DNA of 64,000 nt from Parasponia andersonii (Eukaryota; Streptophyta; Magnoliopsida; Rosales; Cannabaceae), in the NCBI GenBank assembly GCA_002914805.1, contig JXTB01000043.1, positions 477,842 through 541,841 of the forward strand. Reading direction: 5' to 3'. Made by a program: the position numbers and the translations under genes. Shown here one piece after another: positions 32,244 through 43,849 of the stretch. How positions within the stretch are numbered: position 1 is the stretch's first letter; each line of letters begins with the position of its first letter. The notes under the pieces are model-generated. The model was given only the letters and a program-made list of their open reading frames with translations, searched no databases and was not told the origin of the DNA.

Positions 32244-35200
32244 TGATCTAGGCTATATATCTTTATCATTTGTAATCATGTAATGATGAAGGGACGTAGA
32301 ACTACTAGACACCAAATGTTACATAACTTGCACGGAAATTTTTAAGTAGCGAGTTGGTTCTTGTCTTACACCAAGATAAATAAGAGTCCTTTTAAGGCAA
32401 GACCAGTGGACCAGTTAGATGCAGTGTTAGAAGGTCTCTTATATATAAAGATGAACATAATTGAGGTTGAGTTTTGTGGTTTGTGCACTGTAGTTAGACA
32501 GTTAGCTGCAGAGTTAGAAGTTCTCTTATATAAAGGGGGACAAAATTGTAATCAAGTTTCGTGGTTGGATATTGCAGTTATTCTTTTCACAAGGGATTGA
32601 TTTATTATTTTTCTTTTCCTTGTTCCTGCCTTTTAATTGTTAAGAACATTGCATTTTCTGTAATAATTTCCAATTTCCCACCTGTACGGTTCTTTGTTGC
32701 ATTTTAGAAGTTGTCCCTAAACCCTCAATTTTCCTCTTAAACCTTTGTCAACCAAAAATTGTACTGCTAAAGTACTGTTTTATTGACACTAGTCTTACTG
32801 ATTTCATCTGTCATAAATCTAACCGAATTACACTATATAGGATCAATAACTGGGAAGTATCCATTAATCTTTGTCATGGAAGATGATGATGATGATATTG
32901 ATTGGCACTGCACTTGTTACCTTTATTTGATGAAAATGCCTTCTGATAAGTTTACTTGTCTCTAATATAAGACATCATTTCTCCTTGACAGGTCACTTCA
33001 AGCTCTGTGAGACTGGTCAGCTCTATAACCAGAGAACTAAGGAATGAATGGAATGCCCCATCAGGATATTCCATTAATGTCGCCACTGCTAATTCCACCC
33101 AGGTATTTTCCCTCCTTGTCTGCTTAAACACAGCGTTTTGGGGAAAATTGGAAATGGTATGGAAAAGAGCTTTGGGATCATCTATTGTGAAATCTTCGAG
33201 GCATCTGGCGCACTATCATCTGCATAGGTCTGTTGGATATTAACTGATGGAAACTTTATTATTCATTTGACAGGTTTTATTGGCAACTGGCGGGGGCCAT
33301 TTAGTATATCTAGAAATTGGTGATGGTGTATTGACAGAGGTAAAACATGCACAGTTGGAGTATGAGATCTCATGCCTTGACATAAATCCAATTGGTGAAA
33401 ATCCAGACTATAGCCAGCTAGCTGCCATCGGGATGTGGACAGATATTAGCGTCAGGATATTTTCACTGCCAGACCTGAACCTTATTACAAAGGAGCCCTT
33501 AGGAGGAGAGATCATTCCTCGTTCTGTTCTCCTTTGTTCGTTCGAAGGGGTAGGCCTGTGCTCAAGCTCAAGCTTTCTTTCTCACTCAGTTATCTTTGTC
33601 CTGCTCATGTTGTTTCAGATGTTTGTATCTAGAAGTTTCATATGTTCCACTGCTGCTTGGACTACCACATAGTGTTAACTGTTATAGATGTCTTGGGCTC
33701 TGTCTGATGCAATGGAATTCTGTCATCCCTCTCTACAGTTTTGGCTATAACCATTTGCTACTTTTGAAGAATGTAGATGATGAGTTTGGACAACTGTTTT
33801 CTTTATTTAGTTACAGCGCACTTCTCAAGTCTGTATAGTTCTCTTTGGCTTTAGTTTAACCTCGTATAACTCTTGTTTCCTTTTCAGATATCCTACTTGT
33901 TGTGTGCCCTAGGAGATGGACACCTGTTGAACTTTCTGTTGAACACAAGTACTGGTGAGTTGACGGACAGGAAAAAAATCTCTCTTGGGACTCAACCAAT
34001 AACACTACGCACCTTCTCATCCAAAAGTATTACACATGTATTTGCTGCATCGGATAGGCCAACGGTCATTTATAGCAGCAACAAGAAACTGCTTTACAGC
34101 AATGTAAATCTGAAAGAAGTCAGTCATATGTGCCCTTTCAACTCTGCAGCTTTTCCAGATAGGTATCTTTCTCAAGCTACTTTCTAGCAATAGGAACCCA
34201 GTGAAAATTTAAGGAAACGTACATTCTTTCACATAAATTCGTAATTCGTGTTTATATTTGAAGGTCATAAATAGCAACAGTAACTAAAATGACGTGGCTA
34301 ATCAAATTTTTTGTGCGTAATAACCGAAAGTCATCAGTTGCCAGCATATGGTGGCTTGGTGCATATTCGTTGGAAACTTGTCTTGTAACTCACTTGTTGA
34401 AGAGAATATTTCATTTTTGTACTTATGTATTGTAAACAGTTGTAAACGTTCATACATTGTTGAATGAGTTGAAGGTCATCGCCAAATGGACCACCGTTTT
34501 GTAAATAAAGTTAGTTTCAGAGTGACGTAGAAAAGGCAATTCTCCTTATGATGAATTGGGGGGGGGGGGGGGAAAGTAAAAAAAAATAATGTATTGACAT
34601 GATCATAGGCTAGTCAAGGATGTCTTTAGCTAGGGGGGGAAAAAAAAAAAGAAAAGGGAAGACCATTGTTTCTTGGTGTATAATGTGAGATTGATTAATA
34701 TCTTCCTTTTGCATTTCTGGGTGTAGCCTTGCAATTGCAAAAGAAGGTGAACTTACGATTGGCACCATAGATGATATTCAAAAGCTTCACATCCGTTCCA
34801 TTCTACTAGGAGAGCATGCACGCCGTATCTGTCATCAGGAGCAATCTAGGACCTTTGCAATCTGCAGTGTAAAATATAATCAGTCCGGTGCTGATGATTC
34901 TGAAATGCACCTCATTCACCTGTTAGATGATCAAACGTTTGACTTTATATCAACTTATCCACTTGATACTTTCGAGTATGGTTGCTCTGTACTTAGCTGC
35001 TCTTTCTCGGATGATAGTAGTGTATACTACTGTGTTGGAACTGCATACGTTCTGTCGGAGGAAAGCGAACCAACCAAGGCAAGATGGCTATGTTTCCGCG
35101 TTGTTTCTTTTTTCGTTTGATTATCGATTTTTGTTTCACTTCACCTTGAACTGGGGAAATTTCCTGATCATTTCATTCTGAACTGAGGAAACTGAAACAT

Positions 35201-36269
35201 ATGTTTCTTCATGGATATTTGTAGGGCCGAATTCTGGTGTTCGTGGTGGAAGATGGAAAGTTACAGCTTATTGCTGAGAAGGAAACCAAGGGTGCTGTCT
35301 ACTCTTTGAATGCCTTCAATGGCAAACTACTTGCTGCCATTAATCAAAAGATACAGTTGTACAAGTGGATGCTCCGGGATGATGGTTCACGTGAGTTACA
35401 GTCTGAATGTGGACATCACGGGCATATACTCGCCCTTTATGTACAGACCCGTGGGGATTTCATTGTTGTTGGTGATTTGATGAAGTCAATCTCCTTGTTG
35501 ATCTACAAGGTAAATCCACTTGATTCGTCATTCCTGCCCATGTTAGCTTATCATTGGATTTAAAATATAATTCTGACGTTAGAACCTTAGTATTGGTCCT
35601 GTTGATTGTACGCATAGTACTTTTTTCAGAAAATGTCTGATAGGGCCTTGTATATGTTCATTTTCTGTATTTTTTGTTCATCTTCAGCATGAGGAAGGGG
35701 CGATTGAGGAACGAGCTCAGGACTATAACGCAAACTGGATGTCAGCTGTTGAGATTCTAGACGATGATGTATACCTTGGTGCTGAAAACAGCTTCAATAT
35801 CTTCAGTGTAAGGAAGAACAGTGAAGGTGCCACTGATGAGGAACGTGGCCGACTTGATGTGGTTGGTGAGTATCACACTGGAGAATTTATCAATCGGTTC
35901 CGGCATGGTTCCCTTGTCATGCGGTTGCCAGATTCCGATGTGGGTCAGATTCCAACGGTCATATTTGGAACTGTTAATGGCGTAATTGGGGTTATTGCTT
36001 CACTTCCTCACGAACAATATGTATTTCTGGAAAAGCTCCAGACAAGCTTGAGGAAGGTGATTAAGGGTGTTGGAGGTTTAAGCCATGAGCAATGGAGGTC
36101 ATTCAGCAATGAAAAGAAAACCGTGGAAGCCAAGAATTTCTTGGATGGAGATCTAATTGAATCCTTCCTTGATCTCAGCCGTAGCAAGATGGATGAAATC
36201 TCGAAACAAACGGGTGTTTCAGTGGAGGAGCTCTGCAAGAGGGTAGAAGAGTTGACAAGGTTGCATTAA
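25598..36269 (+). CDS. DDB1: DNA damage-binding protein 1 (DDB1), CUL4 E3 ligase adaptor
   Basis: DDB1 links CUL4-RBX1 to WD40 substrate receptors and acts in UV-damage repair, photomorphogenesis and protein turnover. It is built from three beta-propellers and a C-terminal helical domain. Nineteen exons give 1,089 residues, in line with about 1,088 in the family: 25598-25701, 26409-26457, 27550-27609, 27699-27790, 28036-28087, 28256-28318, 28443-28492, 29233-29308, 30021-30230, 30326-30432, 30573-30681, 31542-31742, 31836-32051, 32992-33102, 33274-33549, 33888-34162, 34727-35078, 35225-35509 and 35688-36269. The frame stays open throughout. The start [14 protein letters not shown] and end [11 protein letters not shown] are typical. 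Intron 17 uses a GC donor; all others are GT-AG. Intron 13 holds microsatellites and an 87-bp duplication. The gene looks intact. Confidence 0.97.
25879..25918. repeat. AT microsatellite in DDB1 intron 1
   Basis: About 20 uninterrupted AT units lie in the first intron, a likely polymorphic site. Confidence 0.9.
32101..32243. repeat. TA and TG microsatellites in DDB1 intron 13
   Basis: A TA run (32101-32122) and a TG run (32217-32243) lie about 95 bases apart in the same intron. Confidence 0.9.
32414..32587. repeat. Imperfect 87-bp tandem duplication in DDB1 intron 13
   Basis: Two units start at 32414 and 32501. Both contain gttagaag, a tctcttatatA(ta)aag TATA-like block and a gtttYgtggttkg end. 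The sequence resembles part of an LTR promoter, but no LTR ends were identified. Confidence 0.6.
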
Positions 36270-38041
36270 GGTTCTACCTATTTGGAAGTTCCTTGTTCAT
36301 TCGTTAGTTCTGTGTTTCCTCATTTTGTAACATTTCAAATGGAAATTCGACAGAGTTGTCTAGAAGTTAGTTCTCCTATAGTGGAACTTAGAGATGCATT
36401 TGTATTGTATATTTATATCGACTGTGTTTGTGGAACCTAATGGTTGAAGTTTAATGCTTTTTTATTTTTTATTCATCTTCCGATACCTCAATTAAGGTTG
36501 GGGTTGGGTATTTGAGAAGAGAGCGGAAAAGATTCAGTGTGGTACTTGCCATGATTATAAGTAAATGAAGGTTTTGAAACACTTTTTCTCTCTTTTGAGG
36601 ACAATGCTATGTAAGTGGAATGACATGTAATTCACCAACAATAGATGCATCACAAAAGACAAAATAAGAATAAAACGTAAGAATTCAGTAAATATTTTTT
36701 GTAAGATCTCAAGGTTGTAAGCGACTGGTACGTTGGGATTTTTTGTTCATGAGTTGAGAAATTCTAGTTCTGAAAACATCAACGAAGATATTAATAACCT
36801 AATTTGCATATACAATAAGAGCAAGACACTGAGGTTACTGTATCAGACACAAGTGTTGTTGCAAGTTGTAAAATATAAGCCATTACATAGATTTCACAAC
36901 TAGTGATCGGTCGAGTAGAGACGCCTGCAATTAGTGATCCCACCACCAAAGGGGTCTTCTGAAATTTGGACTAGGTGATTCTATAACTTAACGTTCGACT
37001 CTCTGGACTGCTTCCAGGCTCCAGGGCTAACTCCTCACACTTGTCAACTATGCCTCCCTTAGACTTGCTGGCAATTCCAATAATTAACCTAGCCAGAATA
37101 GGTGAAAGCAAAGTTGAAACTCTCAGTGATTAGATGAGTTCGTATGTCCTCAGCATAAGATGAGTATGTATGAGAAGAAAAATTAGAGAGTTTAGTTTTG
37201 GTGCAAGTCCTTAATTACATCTTCAAATAGGTGCTCAAACGATTGGTAGTGTTTCAATTCAGTGAAGTCAATTTTGTGTCAAGATCAGCTTTTCTTATAA
37301 TTGGCAAAACCAATCTCAGTACTCACGGCTTAAGTTTTTTACTTTTTATTTTTTTATTTTTATTTTTTGCTTGTATATTACTATGATTAACTTTATAAAA
37401 ATTAATGATGATAAATATGAATTTTATTGGTTATGCCTCGCGAGAAATTTCTCTCTTTGCAGAATAACCCTCTTCTCCCTCACAAAATGACAAAAAGGGA
37501 GGTTCTGGTTACCGAACTTATAAACTATTTTACTACACCGGTAGCTCAATTTTATATGGAATTCACAATACCTGATACTTGTAGATCAAGTTATAACATT
37601 TTGTCCCAAAGAAGGAAAAAGAGACCCTAGAAGAAACATAAAGGCACAGCATTGTTTCATGAAAATAGTCCTGCCAAAGAAAATTGCATATGGGAAAACT
37701 TTTTGCTCATCAATTTTACAACTGCCAACCCACTAGTTTAAATCTAACCTTTGAACAAGATTAGGAGCTTGCATATTAGGGGGAAAAAAAAAAAAAAAAA
37801 AGAACCAAGAAACATCTCCAAGCAAACAAAACAGAGGACATAAGAAGAAATTAACTTGAACAAACATATACGCAGATCATTTGTTCATCAAAATACTCGT
37901 GACCAAATAAAAGGCATATTCCAAAACTTTCTGCTTCTCAATTTGACAAATATCAACCTACTAGTTTTGTCTAAGCTATTTATAGACGGAGATATTCAAA
38001 TTCAGTTTAACCTAAACTATCAAAACGACAATGGCCAACTC
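36270..38041. other. Spacer between convergent DDB1 and CDC123, no gene seen
   Basis: This contains the 3' UTRs of two convergent genes. The first ~200 bases after the DDB1 stop are T-rich and look like its 3' UTR. A poly-A run lies near 37783-37801. No exon with a recognisable product was found. Confidence 0.5.
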
Positions 38042-39058
38042 TCAAGCACCAGCATCCGATGACATATTCTGATGCCTCAACTCTTCGCCAGCGTTCCTAA
38101 AGAACTGGTCCCAGCCACTTCCTGGGCTTGTATCCAAGTAATCATATGGAACAGCAGTCTTCAAACCCGGCCGAACCTCACGCCGGCTCTCCACAATCCG
38201 AAACTCCACCTTGACTTCTTTTTCTTCCTCAAAACCCTGCTCCAATTCCTCCCATGTGAACAACAATGGCAGAGTAAACTCAGCCCAAGGATTGAAATCC
38301 ACAAGCTTAACCCTCTCGTCACCTGTCACATACACATCAAATGTGAAATTCTCCGACTCAAATCTCGGCCTTATCTTGTCCACAAAGAAGTCATGAATCA
38401 GAGCTCGAAGATCGTCTTTCTTCTCCACCAATGCAGGGTAGAATGTTGTCACCTCCCGCTGGGAGATTCCTATCAAGTTCTGACTCTTGACAAAGCAACG
38501 AAACTCCATGTCTGGCCGAAATGATGGGTACCATTTCCGAAGCGCAAGGAAGAAACTGTGAGGCCTCGTCGAGTTCTTGTCGGAGCAAGAATCATAGGCG
38601 TGGCACAAATCATGGACCAAAGAATCGGATGATCGGAACAAGAGCGCAATCTCGCTGAACGAAGTACATCTTAAGGTTCCAGTGGTGCTGATCCAGGATG
38701 AGTCTTTGGGCGCGCTCCAGTTGAGTTTGGGGAAAATGGCGCCACCTAGGGTCTTGATCGATTCCTTGATTGCCAATTCGAGGTCGGGGAACGAAAGTGG
38801 CGATGATGATGGCTGCTCTGCTTCGTCTCCAGAACCTTCTGAGACTTGATAGTCTTCTTCTTCATATGGATTGTGGATTCTGTTGGGTAAAGCATCTTCA
38901 TTCATTACTGAAATCGGGAGAAGGAATGGTCCCGAATCATCAAGAAGGTATTGGACAAAGGACTCCGGAAGCTCGTGAATTAGGGTTTTGATTGAAATGG
39001 ATTTGAATTTCGGGTACCATTCTTGTATCTGGCATCTATTCACTTCTTCTTCCTTCAT
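38042..39058 (-). CDS. CDC123: Cell division cycle protein 123 homolog (CDC123/D123), eIF2 assembly chaperone
   Basis: CDC123 is an ATP-grasp-fold protein that helps the eIF2 gamma subunit join alpha and beta, so it supports translation initiation in the cytosol. A single coding exon encodes 338 residues, the normal size. Conserved blocks are EWYPKF (13-18), FPKLNWSAPKDSSW (109-122), LRKWYPSFRPDMEFRCFV (173-190), REVTTFYP (201-208) and the metal-binding-type VDFNPWAEF (253-261). Residues 64-87 are an acidic linker. I chose the ATG at 39058 (MKEEEVN). An in-frame ATG nine codons upstream lies beyond a TTTTAG/CAG acceptor and is probably intronic. It converges on DDB1. Confidence 0.93.
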   Translation of the reverse strand: MKEEEVNRCQIQEWYPKFKSISIKTLIHELPESFVQYLLDDSGPFLLPISVMNEDALPNRIHNPYEEEDYQVSEGSGDEAEQPSSSPLSFPDLELAIKESIKTLGGAIFPKLNWSAPKDSSWISTTGTLRCTSFSEIALLFRSSDSLVHDLCHAYDSCSDKNSTRPHSFFLALRKWYPSFRPDMEFRCFVKSQNLIGISQREVTTFYPALVEKKDDLRALIHDFFVDKIRPRFESENFTFDVYVTGDERVKLVDFNPWAEFTLPLLFTWEELEQGFEEEKEVKVEFRIVESRREVRPGLKTAVPYDYLDTSPGSGWDQFFRNAGEELRHQNMSSDAGA

Positions 39059-39059
39059 T

Positions 39060-39830
39060 CTGCTAAAAGAAACGCTAACAATCAATCATCACAAAATCAT
39101 AAAAGTCCAAACCATTAATATCAACATCAAATTGAAAGTTCGAGTTGCCTAGAATCCTTAGAAAGAATCAAATTTTTATACCAGTCCAGTTATAAACTCT
39201 AAACCCTTAAAAAAAAAAAAAAAAAACAAAAACAAAAAATTCGACTTTTATTCCAATGAGGTTTTGACTAAATCCCTTTAGCTCTACTGATGAAGAAGAA
39301 AATCCAGTTCATAGAATCACTTGGGCAGTCAAAATATGTTAAATTGAATTGAAGTCTGAAAGTCATTGAAGATGGCAAGGATTCGGCAATTGAAAACATT
39401 TTAATACAAAATATAATAAAACCAAGAAACATTCCAAGAAAATTGAACAAAACACCCAAGCATAGATCTCTTTGGGATTTATTGTAGTGTCAAATTGGAA
39501 TTTAGGGCTACTAAATAATAATAATAATAATAACAAAACACCCAAGCCCATTGATGAGGCTGAACTGTGATTTTCAACGGCTTTCATGGAATTGTAAGTG
39601 AGAGGAGGTGTGTATCAGGCTACCAGTCATTAGCTTACTGGGAAAGATCGTAAACAGTGTATGGGAGAGAATATACAGCCTGAGAAAGAAAAGAGGAGTA
39701 CCTGAGGCAGATGACGAAGCTGTAGTCGCCGGAGCTAAGGACGACAGGGAGCTCAGTCCGTCGGAGGTGAGGTCGAAGGAGAGGCCACTGAGAGATCGCT
39801 ATGGAGGTCGTGATGCTTTATTTTTTTTTT
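39060..39830 (-). other. Probable 5' UTR intron and leader exon of CDC123
   Basis: On the minus strand a GC-rich stretch (about 39815-39702) ends in CTGCCTCAG followed by GTACTCC, a plausible donor at 39701. A TCTTTTAGCAG acceptor lies directly before the CDC123 ATG. This would be a ~640-base intron in the 5' UTR. It is inferred from splice consensus only. Confidence 0.45.
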
Positions 39831-40649
39831 TTTTTTTTTTTGTGGATAAGAAGGATCGTGATGCCTGCTTGGGACAAAACTCTAATTTCAAAAGTTTTCT
39901 GAGATTTTTTTTTTTTTTTTTTGGTGACTCAGCTTACATTCCCTTATCAAAAATCCCCAACCTTTAACATCCTTGGCACTCAGGTCCCCGATCTTTAAAT
40001 TTTGGCATTTAAATCCTTACGCTCCAAAAAAATTTGCATTTGTTAGTCCCGAGCCAACTCCAACCAATTCCCCCGTTGAAATACCACGTGCTTCCCATGT
40101 GATTGTGTGGCATTTCATTTTGGTGAGGTTATTCGTTGAAAACATAAATAAATAATAAAAAAAAAAAGCTTTGATGCAAAGACCTTAACAAAGATATGCC
40201 GATTTCAAAGTTGCTCCTATTATTAAGCTGTCACCACTGGCGAAGAAGAGGAGGTGATCGATTTATATGAATATGTCTCCTCCTAAGTTTTCTTGATGCA
40301 AAGTTGGGTTATTCATTTATTTATTTTTAATTTTTTGAAGTTGGGGAAATAGGATGTTTGAATCATACTCTGTAAAAGACATGATGCCAAAGTTCTTAAC
40401 TTTCATGATTCACGAAGGCCCCTTGCTACATCTTGTCTTTTCACCCTCTAACTCTAATTGATGATTTGTAAAGACCATAGCAAATATAAAAACAATGATA
40501 ATAGTAAAAAAAAAAAAAAAGAAAAGAAAGAAAAATAATACCTAAATTATATTCAAATAAAGCTGATTAAACAAAAAACAGTCTTCTATTTTACAGTTTG
40601 TATCAGTGCATTTTTATAGAGTTTTAGAAATAGCTAATCCAACCTAATA

Positions 40650-40680
<31 letters not shown>

Positions 40681-40789
40681 TAATTACAGTTTTATAGCAA
40701 AAACAAAGTTTACTTTTAGCCTAAAAGACAAAATTATATGCGTTAGTAGAAAATAAATTGTATACGTAATCTGATTTTTCAGTTTGACG

Positions 40790-40960
40790 AAGTAGGTTGG
40801 CTTAAGTCGTAAGAACACTTATTACCTAGGACCTCGGTCCTAGGTTCGAGTGATACTGAGAGTATGCGTGAAAACCTATTATCCCTAATAGGGTAGGGTG
40901 AGAATTGGGTACTAGTAGGTATTTTTCTTTAATTTATAATAAGTAGAGGATATTAATTAA
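40790..40960 (+). mobile_element. tRNA-derived SINE-like sequence
   Basis: A box-A-like TTGGCTTAAGTCG (about 40797) is followed ~45 bases later by a box-B-like GGTTCGAGTGA at 40843-40853. This is the layout of an RNA polymerase III internal promoter, with a non-tRNA body after it. No clear poly-A or T tail or target duplication was found. Confidence 0.42.
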
Positions 40961-41179
40961 GCCTCATTTTTTTAAAAAAAATTGTACACATAATCCGATT
41001 AAAGTTTAATAGATTTGTCAGAGATCAGTTCAATTGAAGCCCTTTTCATACAATTCAACATAAATTGATGACAGAAATAAGGCTATTGGACTGATTATGT
41101 TGGGAGTACATCGACTACCACAGAATTATGCGAGAGTGGTGAGTTAAATGGCTGAGATCTAAACTCAATGAGTTGCTAA

Positions 41180-41611
41180 AACTGTCAAAATGGGCGAGTC
41201 GGCATGGCCCAGCCCACCCATAGCAAGTTTTGAGCATGAACAGGCCGATTCGACCTGTATGGTTGAGAGGGGAGCCCAGCCTGTCCCTATGGCCTAGGCC
41301 AACTCGCAGTTGGCCCGTTTTTTTTAATTAAAATAATTTAATAATTAAAAAGAAAAATATATATTATATATATAATTCTTATAAAATATATATATATGAT
41401 TATATATAATATATACTATATATTTTTTAACTAAAAAAATAATGAGTTAGGCTGAACCAGGCTGACATCCAATTTGGGATGGCTCACGGGCTGAGGGTGA
41501 TAGGCCCAGCCTAGCTCTAGGAGTATGGTTGGGTTGGGCCTAGGCCTATCTTGAGCGGGCTGACCTGTGGGCCACAGGCTAGCTCTTTTGGGCTAGCCTA
41601 TTTTGATAGTT
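41180..41611. mobile_element. MITE-like element rich in GGCC
   Basis: The left end AACTGTCAAAATGGGC and the reverse complement of the right end, AACTATCAAAATAGGC, form an inverted repeat of about 16 bases with two mismatches. The GC-rich subterminal parts are full of GGCC/GGGC words, and the middle is AT-rich. No target duplication was recognised. Confidence 0.5.
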
Positions 41612-42089
41612 GTAATTACTATAAAGGTCTAAAAAATAGTGTCATGGAAAGCATATTGTATCTTAACAGAGAAATTGGATGGATTTAGCTTAAAAAGTAA
41701 CATATGCAAGACTTTTGAGAGGTTGAGGATTTTGATAGCAAGATTTAAAGGTTAGGAACCTAAATGTCAAATGAGTTAAAGATTCGGGATTTTTGCTATA
41801 AATTACCTTTAATAAAGAGTCCTAGACCTTTATCATCATGAACAACCCTTAAGCTTCTTCTGACGCTTTTCCCTCAAATCACTTTGTCTCTTAGCTAAGC
41901 TAACTCCATCTTCTTCGCTTCGTAAATCCTCTACTTCTAAATTTAAGTATTTATATGAACTTAACTATATCTTAGAAGAAAGTAAGATCATCTCATAAAA
42001 ATTTCCTCTCATTAACCCTTAGCATGCATTTGACAAGCCTTCTTCTTCCTTCATCTAATTTATAAAATCTTTAATCAAACCTACCCCTT

Positions 42090-42800
42090 GTTCTACTAAA
42101 GAATATGTCCAGTCCATAAAGTTTGACCAATGTGAACTTCTTACTACCAATAAAGAACTCTATGTTACTCTATAAGTCCCACCAGAATTTCTACCTCAAT
42201 GGCTTGACCAAAGTTTTAGTCACATCCATTTTGGAGCCATTCGCCTTATTTTAATCTACCATGGCTTAAAATTTTTGTATGTCGTTAAAAGACAAAAATT
42301 TTTTAGGTGGCTTCAAAGTCCAATTATAGATAATTGGAGTCGAACAAGACCCACAAGCCATAGGAGCAGTACTATATTACCAGATAGTATATTGGGTCAA
42401 AAACCATGCTTTAGACTTAGCCCTTCCAACAACCTCAAATGCCTTGCTCGTCTCAATCAATTCTCATTATATACCAAGCTGTACTCATATCCCAAGGAAG
42501 ATCTCAACCGAAGAGCTTAAGAAGATAATTTCCAACTTCTGGATAATAAGTTATGAACAAATATATTAGCCTCAGGTGCGAATCCAGTCATTAGATCTCT
42601 CTTTCAAAACACTGAAAGATGGGAAAATAAAGATCATCTTCAACAAAAAAGAAGAGGTGCCAGACTACTTCACAACTCAGTATTTGGTATCTACCATTAG
42701 TCCTATTGCAGCAGAAATCAAATCTTTGATAAGGATGGAAACCCCTATTATGCTTTCAACTCAAAAAAAGGACATTGCTACTTAGATGTATGTAATTGCC
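42090..42800 (+). pseudogene. Movement-protein region of the endogenous pararetrovirus, broken
   Basis: The frame from about 42100 has an early stop near 42174. It then continues through 42182-42260 with the block SHIHFGAIRLIL, the conserved 30K-type movement-protein signature of this group. Later parts are visible in other frames at 42275-42520 and 42576-42785. Stops and shifts separate these pieces. The intact family protein would act at plasmodesmata. Confidence 0.65.
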
Positions 42801-43849
42801 AAATGTGCTCAATAGATGACCTTATAGAAACAAAATCCCAGACAAAGAAAATTGGTCATCTACTCAAAGAACAATATAAAGTAGGGTCAATAAAAGTAGA
42901 TTTCCTCGAACAACCATTAAGAAAATTTGACTATATAGTCAAATATTCTTGCCCTCAGGATAATAAGCATAATCCTTAACTACCACCTAGTGTATGGGAC
43001 GATGATGATAAAAAAAAAAAAATCAAGACCAAAGTGCCCAACAGGTCCTAACCTGCTACAAAAAAAAAAGTGACAAAATAGATAAAGAAAGAATAGAGGT
43101 AGAAGTAACTAATCACCTCTGCCATTAATGATATCTTCCTATGATAGACTTTCCACTTCTTGGAGGCTTTAATAATCAAACAAGAATGACAACACATCAA
43201 TCAAAAGTTCCCAATCCCACTATTAGAGAACTAGACAGGTCAACAAAGAAAATCTTACCTGCAGAGACAATAACAAATTGGCAAACTGAGAACATGATTG
43301 TCCAAAATTCTATCCTATTGAAGATCGATCAGAAAATCACCTAAGTAGAAAGCAAGGTCACTCAACTAGACTAAAGATGCACAAGCCTGCAGGACCTGTT
43401 ACTCAAATTACAATCCAAAATTTAAATTACCTATAAAGAGCTTATAAGTCTGATACGACAAGGGATAATCCTAAAACAAATCTTCTCAGCAAAGAAAGTG
43501 GAAATGAATAGCCTTAAAAATTAATATACTGCTCTACAAGAACAATTGCGGTAATTCTAAAAGAATAAAAGCCAACAACAATCCATAAATGCCACACCCT
43601 GGATGTTTTCGACATTACTAAAAGCCTCTTAACCTTTAACCATGATAGTGCCTTTTGAAGAAGACTAGATCTTATGCCTACAAAGAATTCTTTACCAAGA
43701 AAAAGAAGCCAAACAAAAGATAAAGATCAAAGGAAAGCGAAAAGAGATAGAGTCTTCAATTAATCAATTGATTGCCTATCCACCAAAATAATTGATAGTA
43801 CAAGGAAGTGATTCCACTTTAAACCTACTAAAAAAGCCATCTAGTAATA

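Larger units (their letters stand above)
39944..41800. mobile_element. Candidate non-autonomous Mutator-like element (MULE)
   Basis: The left segment starting AAAAATCCCCAACCTTTAAC near 39949 matches, as a reverse complement, the right segment ending near 41795 (AAAAATCCCGAATCTTTAAC). The similarity continues for about 55 bases through an AGGTyCC block to CTTTAAAT. Long inverted ends of this length are typical of Mutator-like elements. The interior has no transposase. It contains a SINE-like unit and a separate inverted-repeat unit. I could not define a 9-bp target duplication. Confidence 0.6.
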
